From positions 2,921,646 to 2,985,645 of the forward strand of contig NC_012489.1 in assembly GCF_000010305.1 (NCBI RefSeq): a stretch of 64,000 bases of DNA, written 5' to 3'. Positions within the stretch are counted from its first letter, which is position 1. Each line of letters starts with the position of its first letter. Made by a program: the position numbers and the translations under genes. Source of the DNA: Gemmatimonas aurantiaca T-27. Lineage in GTDB: Bacteria > Gemmatimonadota > Gemmatimonadetes > Gemmatimonadales > Gemmatimonadaceae. Under the pieces are notes generated by a model that ran no database searches, was not told the origin of the DNA, and saw only the letters and a list, made by a program, of their open reading frames with translations. Shown piece after piece: positions 8,750 through 18,563 of this stretch.

Positions 8750-9682
8750 TCACAGACGCTCGCCGCCCATGAGCACCGCCATGATCGCCTTCTGCACGTG
8801 CAGACGATTCTCGGCTTCATCCCATACGACGCTCTGGGGCCCGTCTATCACCTCGGCGGTCACTTCCTCACCACGATGCGCTGGCAAACAGTGCAGGAAG
8901 ACGGCGTGCGCCGCCGCACGGGCCATCAACTCGGCGTCGACCTGGTACAGGGCAAAAGCCACCGCACGCTTCGACTGCTCCTCCTCCTGCCCCATCGAGG
9001 CCCACACATCGGTGGTCACGACGTCGGCGCCCGCCACGGCTTCCCGCGGATCACGCAGTAGCTGGACATCGCCACCACGGGCTTTGGCGTCGGCAAGGAA
9101 CTGCGCGTCGGGATCGTAGCCTTCGGGGCAGGCCAGACGCAGCGTGAACCCGAGATGGGCAGCCGCTTCCATCCACGAGTTGGCCATGTTGTTGCCATCG
9201 CCAATCCACGCCACCGTCTTGCCCCGCACGCCGCCGAGGTGCTGCTGCATGGTGAGCACATCGGCGAGGATCTGACACGGATGCGACAGGTCGGTCAGTC
9301 CATTGATGATCGGCACCGAGGCATACTCGGCCAGTTCCACCACGTCCTGATGGGCAAACGTGCGGATCATGATGCCCTGCACATATCGCGACAGCACCCG
9401 GGCCGTGTCGGCAATGGGTTCACCACGGCCGATCTGGACATCGCGCGGGGAGAGAAAATGCGCGGTGCCGCCCAACTGGTTCGCACCCACTTCGAACGAC
9501 ATGCGCGTACGTGTCGACGACTTCATGAAGATCATCGCCAGGGCCTTGCCAGTCAGCGGCTTGGCCTGGTAGGCGCCCGTTCGCATGCGTTCGGCCAGAT
9601 CGAGCAGCGCGAACGTTTCGTCGGACGAGAAATCAGCGATGTTCAGGAAGTCGCGATGCATATGCGGCATGGGCTCCTGCAT
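8750..9682 (-). CDS. argF: ornithine carbamoyltransferase
   Basis: This enzyme forms citrulline from carbamoyl phosphate and ornithine (arginine biosynthesis, cytoplasm). All family signatures are present: SSTRTR for carbamoyl phosphate binding, HPCQ, DVWASMGQ and HCLPAHRG near the C-terminus, where the Cys contacts ornithine. Length (about 303-310) is normal. DVWxSMG and HCLPAHRG favour ornithine rather than acetylornithine as substrate. Three in-frame ATGs lie close together (9682, 9670, 9661); an AGGAG sequence just before 9670 suggests initiation at one of the two inner ATGs. No other arg gene is nearby. Confidence 0.95.
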   Translation of the reverse strand: MQEPMPHMHRDFLNIADFSSDETFALLDLAERMRTGAYQAKPLTGKALAMIFMKSSTRTRMSFEVGANQLGGTAHFLSPRDVQIGRGEPIADTARVLSRYVQGIMIRTFAHQDVVELAEYASVPIINGLTDLSHPCQILADVLTMQQHLGGVRGKTVAWIGDGNNMANSWMEAAAHLGFTLRLACPEGYDPDAQFLADAKARGGDVQLLRDPREAVAGADVVTTDVWASMGQEEEQSKRAVAFALYQVDAELMARAAAHAVFLHCLPAHRGEEVTAEVIDGPQSVVWDEAENRLHVQKAIMAVLMGGERL

Positions 9683-9824
9683 GGTGAGCCACCGATGGGG
9701 GTGGAACGCAGACGGCGCGGCTGGGGGGCCGCGCCGGACGATGAGTGCCTTGAATCATAGTGGCACCTGCCCATGATGGGCAGCGGTCGTTGGCGAACCG
9801 GACTGGGGCGCCGTAGACTGCAGG

Positions 9825-10793
9825 ATGCGTCGACTTCTGATGGCCTTGCTCGCGCTGATCGTGATCGGCGCCCTTACGCTGCGTGTTCGCAACCCGGAGT
9901 CCCGCGACCTCGACGATGCGGCACGCCGTGCGGCACCGGGCAAGTTCGCCCGTCTGACGGATGGCATCACCCACTACGAGCTGGCAGGTCCGGACAGCGG
10001 CGCACGGGTCGTGCTGGTACACGGTTTTTCCGTGCCGGCCTACATCTGGGACTCGACCTTTGTCGCCCTCTCTGGCGCGGGATTCCGGGTGGCTCGCTAC
10101 GATGTGTTCGGACGCGGCTGGTCGGACCGCCCCGATGCGCCGTATGACCGGACGATGTACAACCGGCAGCTCGGAGAGCTGCTGGACACGCTGGGCTGGC
10201 GCAGCGATGTGCATCTGGTCGGACTGTCGGCCGGGGGCCCGATCGTGGCCTCCTACGCGACGCAGGATCCGACACGCATTCGGTCGTTCACACTGGTGGA
10301 CCCAGCCGCCGGCACGGCGGGCGATGTGCCGGCCGTGTTCCAATGGCCACTGGTCGGTGGGTTTCTGTGGCAGGGGATCGCCGTACCCACCATGGCGGAC
10401 GGACAAGCCAGCGATTTCAACGAACCGACACGTTGGCCCGATTGGGCAGACAAGTACCGTGTGCAGCAGCAGTACCGCGGATTCGGGCGCGCGTTGTTGC
10501 GGACGGCCATCGCACAGCGCGGCATGTCGTTCGACAGCATCTTCACGCAGGCGGCCGCGGCGAAGCGCCCGTCTCTGCTGATCTGGGGCATCGACGACAA
10601 GACGGTGCCCATCGCCCGCTCAGAGGGCGTGCGACAGGCCTTGCCGGGCATCGAGTATCACGCGATCGAGCGGGCTGGCCACTTGCCACACATCGAGCGC
10701 GCCGATGCGGTGAACCCGATCCTGATCGATTTTCTGCGACGCCACAGCGCCGCCCCTCCGGACAGCGCGGGCGGCGCGACACGTCCGCAGTAG
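9825..10793 (+). CDS. alpha/beta hydrolase with N-terminal membrane anchor or signal
   Basis: 322-residue alpha/beta-fold hydrolase. A hydrophobic stretch at residues 4-20 (LLMALLALIVIGAL) should send it to, or anchor it in, the inner membrane. Catalytic elements are visible: oxyanion-hole VHGF, nucleophile elbow GLSAGG, acid in WGIDDKTVP and the His in AGHLPHIE. Together these make a complete Ser-Asp-His triad, as in haloalkane dehalogenase/esterase-like families. The substrate cannot be told. It is divergent from argF (142-base gap) and converges on hslU with only 7 bases between stops. The C-terminal tail after the last helix is Pro/Ala/Gly-rich. Confidence 0.88.
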   Translation: MRRLLMALLALIVIGALTLRVRNPESRDLDDAARRAAPGKFARLTDGITHYELAGPDSGARVVLVHGFSVPAYIWDSTFVALSGAGFRVARYDVFGRGWSDRPDAPYDRTMYNRQLGELLDTLGWRSDVHLVGLSAGGPIVASYATQDPTRIRSFTLVDPAAGTAGDVPAVFQWPLVGGFLWQGIAVPTMADGQASDFNEPTRWPDWADKYRVQQQYRGFGRALLRTAIAQRGMSFDSIFTQAAAAKRPSLLIWGIDDKTVPIARSEGVRQALPGIEYHAIERAGHLPHIERADAVNPILIDFLRRHSAAPPDSAGGATRPQ

Positions 10794-10800
10794 GACGTCG

Positions 10801-12195
10801 TTACAGGATGTACTTGCGAAGGTCTTCGTCTTCGCTGATGGCGCGCAGACGATCACGCACCATCGTGGCGTCGACGAGGACCGGATCTTTCCCGCGGTCG
10901 GGCAATTCGTAGAGCACGTCTTCGAGCAGAGTGGTCATCACGGTGTGCAGGCGGCGCGCACCGATGTTCTCCATCCGCTCGTTCACCCGTGCGGCCACAC
11001 GCGCCAACTCTGCCACGCCGTCCTCGGCGAAGGTGAGTGTGGCCCCCTCGGCCTCGACCAGTGCCGTGTACTGCTTCGTGAGCGCGTTTTCCGGTTCGGT
11101 CATGATGCGCACAAAATCGGCTTCGGTGAGCGCGTCCAGTTCCACACGGATGGGGAATCGCCCCTGCAACTCGGGAATGAGGTCACTGGGCTTGGCCACG
11201 TGAAACGCTCCCGCCGCGACAAAGAGCACATGGTCTGTTTTCACCATGCCGTACTTGGTCTGCACGTTGGAGCCTTCCACGATAGGCAACAGATCACGCT
11301 GCACCCCCTCGCGTGAAACGTCCGGACCGCTGCCCTGTCCGCGCGCGCCGGCAATCTTGTCGACTTCATCGAGGAAAATGATGCCCATGGCCTCGGCGCG
11401 TTCGAGAGCGTCGCTGGTGACATCGTCGAGATCGATGAGCTTCTCGAGTTCTTCATCCAACAGGATGCGCCGCGCCTCGCTCACTTTGACCGTGCGCTTC
11501 TTCTTGCGCTTTGGCATCATGTCGCGGAACCAGTCCGCCACGCTCTCCATGCCCTCCGGAACGCCGGGTGTTGCCGCACCGGGCATGCGCGGCCCTGACT
11601 GGGTCACCTCGAGTTCCAACTCACGCGACTCGAGCTGCCCATCGAGCAGCAGCGCTTTGAGTTTCTCGCGTGTGCGCTTGTGGCGCTCCACAGCCGCTTC
11701 GTATTCCGCGCGCACATCGGGCGTGTCTCCCTGCGCCACCGGCGGCATGGGCAACAGCAGATCGAGAATGCGATCATCCACCTTCTCGCTGGCCAGGTCC
11801 TCGACCTCGGCCTCCCGTTCGGTGCGCACCATGTCGATGGCGTTTTCGATGAGATCCCGCACCATGCTTTCGACGTCACGACCGACGTAGCCCACTTCCG
11901 TGAACTTCGAGGCCTCGACCTTCACGAACGGGGCACCGGAGAGTTTGGCCAGACGCCGAGCAATCTCCGTTTTGCCCACGCCGGTGGGGCCGATGAGGAT
12001 GATGTTGTTGGGGGAAATCTCCTCGCGGATCGATTCCGGCGCCCGCTGACGGCGCCACCGGTTGCGCAGGGCGATGGCGACGGCCTTTTTGGCATTCGCC
12101 TGGCCAACGATGTACCGATCGAGTTCGGCCACGATCTGCCGCGGCGTGAGCTCGGCGAGTCGGGCAATGGCCTGTTGCGTGCGTGCGGAAGGCAT
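10801..12195 (-). CDS. hslU: ATP-dependent protease ATPase subunit HslU
   Basis: HslU is the AAA+ unfoldase that feeds substrates to the HslV peptidase. It starts with the typical [28 protein letters not shown] region, then Walker A GPTGVGKT, a long intermediate (I) domain (~110-245), Walker [11 protein letters not shown] and the sensor regions, ending in LRKYIL, the C-terminal tail that docks into HslV. Its 464 residues match the family. It is unusual that hslV is not adjacent: a 2.4-kb plus-strand gene separates them, so hslU needs its own promoter. Only 34 bases separate its start from the divergent DUF5916 gene. Confidence 0.97.
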   Translation of the reverse strand: MPSARTQQAIARLAELTPRQIVAELDRYIVGQANAKKAVAIALRNRWRRQRAPESIREEISPNNIILIGPTGVGKTEIARRLAKLSGAPFVKVEASKFTEVGYVGRDVESMVRDLIENAIDMVRTEREAEVEDLASEKVDDRILDLLLPMPPVAQGDTPDVRAEYEAAVERHKRTREKLKALLLDGQLESRELELEVTQSGPRMPGAATPGVPEGMESVADWFRDMMPKRKKKRTVKVSEARRILLDEELEKLIDLDDVTSDALERAEAMGIIFLDEVDKIAGARGQGSGPDVSREGVQRDLLPIVEGSNVQTKYGMVKTDHVLFVAAGAFHVAKPSDLIPELQGRFPIRVELDALTEADFVRIMTEPENALTKQYTALVEAEGATLTFAEDGVAELARVAARVNERMENIGARRLHTVMTTLLEDVLYELPDRGKDPVLVDATMVRDRLRAISEDEDLRKYIL

Positions 12196-12229
12196 ACACG
12201 AACGCTAATGATTCGCCTAGCTTTGGGGG

Positions 12230-14638
12230 ATGTCCAACACCCGCCGTTTTGTGGGGTGCGTCGTCGGTGCATTGCTGTCGGCTCAAAGCGCGCTTGTCGC
12301 GCAGCCTGCTCCCTCCCCGTCGCGTTCCTCCCCGTCCATATCCCCCGCCGTCCCGTCGCAGGTGTACCACGCCCGCAATGGTCAGACGGATGTTCCCCTT
12401 GGTGCCGCCCGCAGCGATTCCATCGAGATCGATGGTCGACTCGATGAACCCGTGTGGAGCAGCGCGCCGGTCCTGACCGGCTTCTCCCTCTACTCCCCCA
12501 CCGACGGCCGTCCGGCGCCGGATTCCACCGAAGTGCGCGTGTGGTACTCGGCCCACGCGATCTACTTCGGCATCCGCGCATTCGAACCGCACGGCGTGGT
12601 ACGTGCGACGCTGGCCGATCGTGACCGGCTCACCGCCGACGACTACATCGAGATCCATCTGGATCCGTTTCAGGAACGGCGGCGTGCGTTTGTCTTCGTC
12701 GTCAATCCCTTCGGCATCCAGGCCGATGGCATCAAAGCCGAAGGCGGCGGGTTCATTCCCGGCGCCAACGTCTCTCCGGGCCAGGTCGACCTCAGCGCCG
12801 ATTTCCTGTGGCAGTCACGGGGCCGGCTGACCGACGACGGCTACGAAGTGGAAGTGCGAATTCCTTACGTCAGCCTGCGATTTCCCTCGCGGTCGGTGCA
12901 GCGTTGGGGCATCCAGTTCAACCGCAAGGTGCAGCACAGCGGCTATGAAATGACGTGGACGCCGGTGGCACGCGGCGCGGCATCGTTCATTGCGCAGGAA
13001 GGCTACATCAGCGGCATGACTGGTCTCGAGCGTGGCGTGGACGCCCTGCTGAATCCCGAGCTGACCAACACGACGGCGGGATCTCCTGCACCGAACGCCC
13101 CCACAACCGACTGGCGCTATACCAACACGCCTCGTGTCGGCGGCAATGTGCGCGTCGGACTGGGCAGCAACTTCGTGCTCAACGGCACGATCCGCCCCGA
13201 CTTCTCGCAGGTCGAGGCCGACGCCACACAGGTTGCGGCCGATCAGCGCTTCGCACTGTTCTATCCGGAGCGCCGTCCATTCTTCGTGGAGGGCGCCGAC
13301 GCGTTCAACGTGCCCAACACGCTCGTCTACACGCGCCGCATCGTACAGCCCACGGCAGCGGCCAGACTCACCGGTCGTATTGGCCGAGCGAACGTGGCCA
13401 TGCTCTCGGCGTATGATGCGCCGGCTGGCGTGCAGGACGACTACAAGTCCCTGGTGAACATCCTGCGTGTTGCACGCGACTTCCGCCTGCAATCGCAGAC
13501 GGGCTTTCTGTACAGCGACCGCGTCAGCGACGCACGGACCAATCGTGTGGTTGGAGCCGACGTGCGACACGTTTTTGGCGGCAAGTACTATGCGTCTGGC
13601 CAGTACGTTCTGAGCAACACCCGCGATCGCGACACACGATCGTCCGGTGCGCTGTGGGAAGGCGTGGTGGACCGCACCGGTCGTGGTTGGGGGTTCCACT
13701 ACAACGTGCTCGGCATCCAGCCCGGCTTCCGCACAGACAACGGGTTCGTGGCGCGCACGGGCTACGTGCAAGGCAATGCCAACAACCGCGTCACGATCTT
13801 CGGCAAACAGGGCGGATTCTTCGAGCGGTATCAACTGTTCGTACAAACCAGCGGCCTCTGGCAGTATGCCAGCCTGTTCAACGGCGAGCCGCTTCTCGAG
13901 TCGAAGGCAAGCGCAGGCAGTACGCTGACGTTCCGTCGTGGCTGGTCTCTGGGCTTCACACCGACCCTGGCCACGTATGCCTTCGACCCGACCAACTTCA
14001 GCCAGTATCGGGTGCCGGCCACCCCGGTGCCTGTGGTGTTTGCCCCGTCTCCCCGCATCACGGTGTTCTCGCAGCAATTCTCGCTCAGCACACCGCAGTT
14101 CCGTCGGTTCGCGGCCAGCGGTACGCTCCTGACCGCCAACGATGTGGACTTCAACGAGACCTCGCGTGTGAACCGTACGGCGATCACGGGCTCACTCGAC
14201 TGGCGCCCTGACACGCGGCTCCGCGTGAACGCCACGTACGCCAGCAACGAGTTCATTCGACGGGTGGACGGATCGTCGTCGTACAGCACGCAGATTCCGC
14301 GCATCAAGGCCGAATACCAGATGACGCGCTTTGTATTCGTGCGCCTGGTGACGCAATACGAGGCCAATCGCCGCGAAGCGCTGCGCGACTGGCGCACGGG
14401 GCAGGTGCTCGTCACGCCAATGTCGGATGGCACGTTCCGGCCTGTCACGGGCACACGATCGAACCTGTTGCGCGCCGACTGGCTGTTTGCTTACCGCCCG
14501 AGCCCGGGTACCGTGTTTTTTGCCGGCTACGGCAGCAGTCTGACCGAACCCGACGCGCTCGCCATGGATCGCCTGCGTCGCGTCAGCGACGGCATCTTCG
14601 TCAAAGTGAGCTGGGTGACGCGCCTCGGCGCGCGGTAG
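12230..14638 (+). CDS. DUF5916 / CBM9-like outer-membrane-type protein
   Basis: 802 residues with a signal peptide (cleavage plausible after ALVAQ, about residue 25). A carbohydrate-binding family 9-like beta-sandwich follows (DSIEIDGRLDEPVW ... IYFGIRAFEPHGVV ... DDYIEIHLDPF). The rest is the DUF5916 region (GIQFNRKVQHSG, NGTIRPDFSQVEADATQVA, FPERRPFFVEGADAF split across the segment), which continues as beta-rich, barrel-like sequence to the end. Such proteins are common in Gemmatimonadota and Bacteroidota. The role is unknown; outer-membrane location is inferred. It is inserted on the opposite strand between hslU and hslV, breaking the usual hslVU pair. Confidence 0.88.
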   Translation: MSNTRRFVGCVVGALLSAQSALVAQPAPSPSRSSPSISPAVPSQVYHARNGQTDVPLGAARSDSIEIDGRLDEPVWSSAPVLTGFSLYSPTDGRPAPDSTEVRVWYSAHAIYFGIRAFEPHGVVRATLADRDRLTADDYIEIHLDPFQERRRAFVFVVNPFGIQADGIKAEGGGFIPGANVSPGQVDLSADFLWQSRGRLTDDGYEVEVRIPYVSLRFPSRSVQRWGIQFNRKVQHSGYEMTWTPVARGAASFIAQEGYISGMTGLERGVDALLNPELTNTTAGSPAPNAPTTDWRYTNTPRVGGNVRVGLGSNFVLNGTIRPDFSQVEADATQVAADQRFALFYPERRPFFVEGADAFNVPNTLVYTRRIVQPTAAARLTGRIGRANVAMLSAYDAPAGVQDDYKSLVNILRVARDFRLQSQTGFLYSDRVSDARTNRVVGADVRHVFGGKYYASGQYVLSNTRDRDTRSSGALWEGVVDRTGRGWGFHYNVLGIQPGFRTDNGFVARTGYVQGNANNRVTIFGKQGGFFERYQLFVQTSGLWQYASLFNGEPLLESKASAGSTLTFRRGWSLGFTPTLATYAFDPTNFSQYRVPATPVPVVFAPSPRITVFSQQFSLSTPQFRRFAASGTLLTANDVDFNETSRVNRTAITGSLDWRPDTRLRVNATYASNEFIRRVDGSSSYSTQIPRIKAEYQMTRFVFVRLVTQYEANRREALRDWRTGQVLVTPMSDGTFRPVTGTRSNLLRADWLFAYRPSPGTVFFAGYGSSLTEPDALAMDRLRRVSDGIFVKVSWVTRLGAR

Positions 14639-14689
14639 TGCCGTGGTGCACACGGAGGCTGCGGCAATGCGCCTCCGTGTGCTACCGAC

Positions 14690-15235
14690 TCATCGAGTCG
14701 GTTCGAGCACCGTGATGTTGGTATTGGTGTAAATGCAAATCTCGCCGGCAATGGTCAGCGCCTTCTCCACGATATCCCGCGGCGGGAGTTGGGTCTCGCG
14801 CATGAGCGCCCGCGCGGCAGCCTGTGCATAAGCGCCCCCTGAACCGATGGCCAGGATGCCATCGTCGGGCTCGATGAGCTCTCCATTGCCGCTCAGCATG
14901 AAGCCATGCTCGACATCGGCCACGATAAGCATCGCCTCCAGCCGACGCAGCACCCGATCACTGCGCCACTCCTTGGCCAACTCGACGGACGCGCGCGGCA
15001 GGTTGCCCGGATAGCGTTCGAGTTTTTCTTCGAACTTCTCGAACAGGGTGAGGGCATCCGCCACGGAGCCGGCAAAACCGGCCAGCACTCGCCCGCCCTT
15101 GAGCGTGCGGACCTTCACGGCGCGCTGCTTGGCGACAGTGTCGCCCACGGAGACCTGACCGTCTCCACCAATGGCGACCTGCCCATTGCGGCGCACCGCA
15201 AGAATGGTCGTCGCCCGAACCTGAGGAAGTGGCAT
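14690..15235 (-). CDS. hslV: ATP-dependent protease peptidase subunit HslV
   Basis: HslV is the threonine peptidase of the HslUV complex. From the ATG at 15235 it has 181 residues. Thr9 ([12 protein letters not shown]) should become the catalytic N-terminal Thr after removal of an 8-residue propeptide, longer than the single Met of E. coli. Family blocks are clear: [39 protein letters not shown] and [15 protein letters not shown]. The frame is open far upstream, but that part lies antisense to the dehydratase gene and shows no family similarity. Only 9 bases separate its start from the divergent dehydratase start. Confidence 0.96.
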   Translation of the reverse strand: MPLPQVRATTILAVRRNGQVAIGGDGQVSVGDTVAKQRAVKVRTLKGGRVLAGFAGSVADALTLFEKFEEKLERYPGNLPRASVELAKEWRSDRVLRRLEAMLIVADVEHGFMLSGNGELIEPDDGILAIGSGGAYAQAAARALMRETQLPPRDIVEKALTIAGEICIYTNTNITVLEPTR

Positions 15236-15244
15236 ATTGGTGAA

Positions 15245-16222
15245 ATGTACCCGATTGCCTACACCGACGTGCTGGCTGCGCAGGACCGGCTGCGCCCACA
15301 TCTGGACCCTTCTCCGCTCCGTCACTACCCGCTGCTCGACGCGCTGGTGGGTCACGATATCCGGGTATTGGTCAAACACGAGAACCATCTGCCCACCGGC
15401 AGCTTCAAGGTGCGAAACGGCACGGCGTGCATCACGTCGTTGACACCGGCCGAGGCGGCGCTCGGTGTGATTGCGGCGAGTACGGGCAACCATGGTCAGG
15501 GGCTCGCCTGGGCGGGCGCGCAGCTCGGTGTGTCGGTCACGATCTGTGTACCGGAGGGCAACAACCCCGAGAAGAACGCCGCCATTCGCAGCTACGGCGC
15601 CACGCTGCTGGAGGTGGGCGCGCGGTACGATGACGCAGCCCACGCCTGCGCCACGCTGGCGGTCGAACAGCGCCGCACCCTCGTGCACTCCACGAACCAC
15701 CGCGAAGTCCTTGCCGGTGCCGGCACGATGACCGCAGAGTTGCTGGCACAGGCACCCGAGGTGGATGCGGTCGTCATCGCATTGGGTGGTGGGTCACAGG
15801 CCGTGGGCGCCGTCGTGGCTGCGTCCTCGCTCAAGCCTTCCCTCGAGGTTTTTGCGGTGCAAAGCGAAGGAGCACCAGCTCAGCATGACGGTTGGCACGA
15901 CGGGCACCTTCGCACTGGCATTGCAGCGCGAACCTTCGCCGAAGGGATTGCGACGGGCAGTTGTTATCCGCTCACGTTCGAGGCGCTACGCCTCGGCCTT
16001 CGCGATTTTGTGCTGGTGAGTGAAGACGCCATCGCTCAGAGCGTGCGAGATCTCTGGCGGATCACGCACAATCTTGCCGAAGGTTCTGGCGCGACGGGTC
16101 TGGCCGGGCTTCGCCGCCTGGCCCCACGCCTGGCGGGCAAGACCGTCGCCATCATCCTGTGTGGTGGCAATCTCGACGCCTCCAGAGCGGCCATCATCTT
16201 CAACGGCGGAACTCCTCGCTGA
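15245..16222 (+). CDS. threonine dehydratase / serine racemase-like PLP enzyme
   Basis: This 325-residue fold-type II PLP enzyme carries the Schiff-base lysine in [23 protein letters not shown] binds the substrate carboxylate and a glycine-rich [10 protein letters not shown] loop binds phosphate. There is no C-terminal ACT-like regulatory domain, so it resembles catabolic threonine dehydratase or serine racemase rather than allosteric IlvA. Which beta-hydroxy amino acid it uses cannot be decided. The start is the ATG at 15245; the upstream open frame overlaps hslV. It lies opposite to its neighbours, between xerC and hslV, and breaks a widely conserved gene order. Confidence 0.88.
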   Translation: MYPIAYTDVLAAQDRLRPHLDPSPLRHYPLLDALVGHDIRVLVKHENHLPTGSFKVRNGTACITSLTPAEAALGVIAASTGNHGQGLAWAGAQLGVSVTICVPEGNNPEKNAAIRSYGATLLEVGARYDDAAHACATLAVEQRRTLVHSTNHREVLAGAGTMTAELLAQAPEVDAVVIALGGGSQAVGAVVAASSLKPSLEVFAVQSEGAPAQHDGWHDGHLRTGIAARTFAEGIATGSCYPLTFEALRLGLRDFVLVSEDAIAQSVRDLWRITHNLAEGSGATGLAGLRRLAPRLAGKTVAIILCGGNLDASRAAIIFNGGTPR

Positions 16223-16231
16223 AGGACTCGA

Positions 16232-17206
16232 TCAGGCCCGCGGGTGCGCCTGTCGATAGACCTTCTTCAGTCGATCCACACTGGTGTGTGTGTAGATCTG
16301 CGTGGTGCTGATGCTGGCGTGCCCGAGTAACTCCTGCACCGCTCGCAGATCGGCGCCCGCGTCCACCAAATGCGTGGCAAAGGTATGCCGCAATGAGTGC
16401 GTGGTGAGATCGGCGCCTTCACTCACGGCGCTCATGAGCGTCACCATGGCATGCTGCACGGCGCGTGCGCTGATGCGCGCGCCGCGCTCGCTGAGGAACA
16501 CGGCACCGCGCGCCACACGCCTTCCCACGGCGCCTCCGCTGGCCTGTGCGATGAGCGCATCGCGCTTCACGAGGTAGTTGCGGAGGGCGCGCTGAGCATG
16601 GTCGCCGAGCGGCACGATCCGTTCCTTGCGTCCCTTGCCGCGCACCTTCACCTGCTGGGATACGAGGTCGAGATCGGCGAGATCGACCCCACGCAGTTCG
16701 GAGAGGCGCAGGCCGCTCGAATAAAACAGCTCGAGCATGGCCAGATTGCGCACGTCGGTGAACTCGAGACTCTGCGCGCGGGTCGCCGCATGTTGCATCA
16801 GCGTCTCGGCCTGCGTGCGGTCGAGATACGCCGGCAATGTGCGTGGCAACTTGGGTGACCCCACTGCGCGGGCGGGATTCACATCCACCCGTTCGTCACG
16901 ATGCATCCAGCGATAGAAGCTGCGTACGGCGGAGAGCTGGCGTGCGATGGAACGTTTGGCGAGGCCGCGGCGGGTGAGATGCGCCATGTAGCCGCGAATA
17001 TTGGTCCGGGTGAGCTCGTTCCACTCCCACCCGGCAATGCCATGCGTGGCGGCCAGCCACGAGGCAAACTCGCGCAGATCCCGCCGATACGCCTGCAGCG
17101 TATTCGGCGAGAGGTCGCGCTCCTTTTCGAGATGGGTGAGGAACTCCCCGATCTCGACCGGGAGCGGCGTCTCGCTCTCAGCGGGTGACGGCGAGTCCGT
17201 GTTCAT
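16232..17206 (-). CDS. xerC: tyrosine recombinase XerC/XerD family
   Basis: Site-specific recombinase that resolves chromosome dimers at dif. From the ATG at 17206 it has 324 residues. The N-terminal SAM-like core-binding domain (FLTHLEKERDLSPNTLQAY) is followed by the catalytic domain with Arg (SSGLRLSELRG), Lys (VRGKGRKER), HxxR (SLRHTFATH), His (LGHASISTTQ) and the nucleophile Tyr (IYTHT). A GTG at 17236 would make it longer. XerC rather than XerD is chosen from gene order, since xerC follows trmFO in the conserved topA-trmFO-xerC-hslVU cluster. It overlaps the end of trmFO by 29 bases, implying coupling. Confidence 0.93.
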   Translation of the reverse strand: MNTDSPSPAESETPLPVEIGEFLTHLEKERDLSPNTLQAYRRDLREFASWLAATHGIAGWEWNELTRTNIRGYMAHLTRRGLAKRSIARQLSAVRSFYRWMHRDERVDVNPARAVGSPKLPRTLPAYLDRTQAETLMQHAATRAQSLEFTDVRNLAMLELFYSSGLRLSELRGVDLADLDLVSQQVKVRGKGRKERIVPLGDHAQRALRNYLVKRDALIAQASGGAVGRRVARGAVFLSERGARISARAVQHAMVTLMSAVSEGADLTTHSLRHTFATHLVDAGADLRAVQELLGHASISTTQIYTHTSVDRLKKVYRQAHPRA

Positions 17207-18563
17207 CGCGCCACGTATGCAGCGCCTGCAGGGCACGTTCGGCGAACAGTTCGCGCTTGCGCACCTTGTCCTTCAGCACCTTGGGTGGCACGCCTTCCAG
17301 CTCGTCGAGCAAACCGAAGTTGGCGTTCATCGGTTGGAAGTGCTTGGGATCGGCCTCGCGCAGATAGCGATACAGCGCCCCGAGCATGGACACCGCGGGA
17401 GGGATCACCGGCTCCTGCCCACGCAGCATGCGGGACAGGTTGATGCCGGCCAGCATGCCCGTGGCGCTGCTTTCGGTATACCCCTCGACGCCCGTGATCT
17501 GCCCGGCAAAAAGCGTGGTGGGTGCATCACGCAATGCCAAGTGCGGTGACAGTGCCGCCGGTGCGTTCACGTACGAATTCCGGTGAATGCTGCCGTAGCG
17601 CAGAAACTCCGCTTCGGCGAGTCCAGGAATCATGCGAAACACCCGCGCCTGTTCCGGAATACGCAGGCGCGTCTGGAACCCGACCAGGTTCCACATGCGC
17701 CCCCCGCGGTCTTCCATACGCAACTGCACCACCGCCCACGGGCGCTTGTCGGAGCGCGGATCCTGCAACCCGATGGGCTTCATGGGACCGAAACGCAGCG
17801 ACTCCGCCCCACGGCGTGCCATCTCTTCGACGGGCATGCAGCCTTCGAAGTATGGCACCGCGTCGAACTCGTGCGCCGTGAACTGATCGGCGGTGGTCAG
17901 CGCAGCGATGAACGCATCGTACTCGTCCTTCGTGAAAGCACAGTTGAGAAATGCGCCTTCTTCCCCCGCCCCTTCCATCGTTTCCTTGCCCCAACGCGAC
18001 GCGCGGAAGGCAATGGACTGATCGATGGACTCCACGGCCACGACGGGTGCGATGGCATCATAAAACGCCAACGACTCCACACCGAGTCGCGCCCGAATGC
18101 GTTCGGCCAATGCGTCGCTGGTCAGTGGCCCGGTGGCGATGATGCCCACCGCTGGCAACTCGGTGACTTCCTCTCGCGACACGGTGATACGCGGATGCGC
18201 ATGCACCCGATCGTGCACACCCTGCGAAAAGATGTCACGATCGACGGTCAGCGCGCTGCCACCTGGCACACGCGCTTCGTCGGCGCAAGAGAGTATGAGT
18301 GAACCCAGCGCGCGCATTTCCGCCTTGAGCAAGCCATGCGCGTTGGACGTTTCGGTACTCTTGAAGGTGTTCGAGCACACCAACTCACCGAGGCGTTCGG
18401 TGCGATGCGCCGCCGTGCCACGCACGGGACGCATCTCATGCAGAATCACCTCGTGCCCACGCTCAGCGAGCTGCCAGGCCGCTTCGCTGCCGGCAAGACC
18501 GCCGCCGACAATGTGGACTGGAGCTGTGGTATCCCGTGACGCGGTCGTCGGAATGTCGCTCAC
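17178..18563 (-). CDS. trmFO: methylenetetrahydrofolate-tRNA (uracil-5-)-methyltransferase TrmFO
   Basis: TrmFO is the folate/FAD-dependent enzyme that makes ribothymidine at position 54 of tRNAs. The N-terminal dinucleotide-binding motif HIVGGGLAGSEAA binds FAD. LVCSNTFKST carries the first conserved Cys and YFEGCMPVEEMA carries the catalytic Cys. GQITGVEGYTESSATG near the C-terminus is the second FAD-binding block. Its 461 residues are normal. The GTG start at 18563 overlaps the topA stop as GTGA (18560-18563). It lies in the aroC-aroK-smg-topA-trmFO-xerC string. Confidence 0.97.
   Translation of the reverse strand: MSDIPTTASRDTTAPVHIVGGGLAGSEAAWQLAERGHEVILHEMRPVRGTAAHRTERLGELVCSNTFKSTETSNAHGLLKAEMRALGSLILSCADEARVPGGSALTVDRDIFSQGVHDRVHAHPRITVSREEVTELPAVGIIATGPLTSDALAERIRARLGVESLAFYDAIAPVVAVESIDQSIAFRASRWGKETMEGAGEEGAFLNCAFTKDEYDAFIAALTTADQFTAHEFDAVPYFEGCMPVEEMARRGAESLRFGPMKPIGLQDPRSDKRPWAVVQLRMEDRGGRMWNLVGFQTRLRIPEQARVFRMIPGLAEAEFLRYGSIHRNSYVNAPAALSPHLALRDAPTTLFAGQITGVEGYTESSATGMLAGINLSRMLRGQEPVIPPAVSMLGALYRYLREADPKHFQPMNANFGLLDELEGVPPKVLKDKVRKRELFAERALQALHTWRDEHGLAVTR

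Noticed and set aside
12815-14077. A 420-codon open frame on the minus strand inside the DUF5916 gene
   Set aside because: It is fully antisense to a well-supported gene and its translation is Arg/His/Val-rich with no domain pattern, as expected from high-GC antisense frames.
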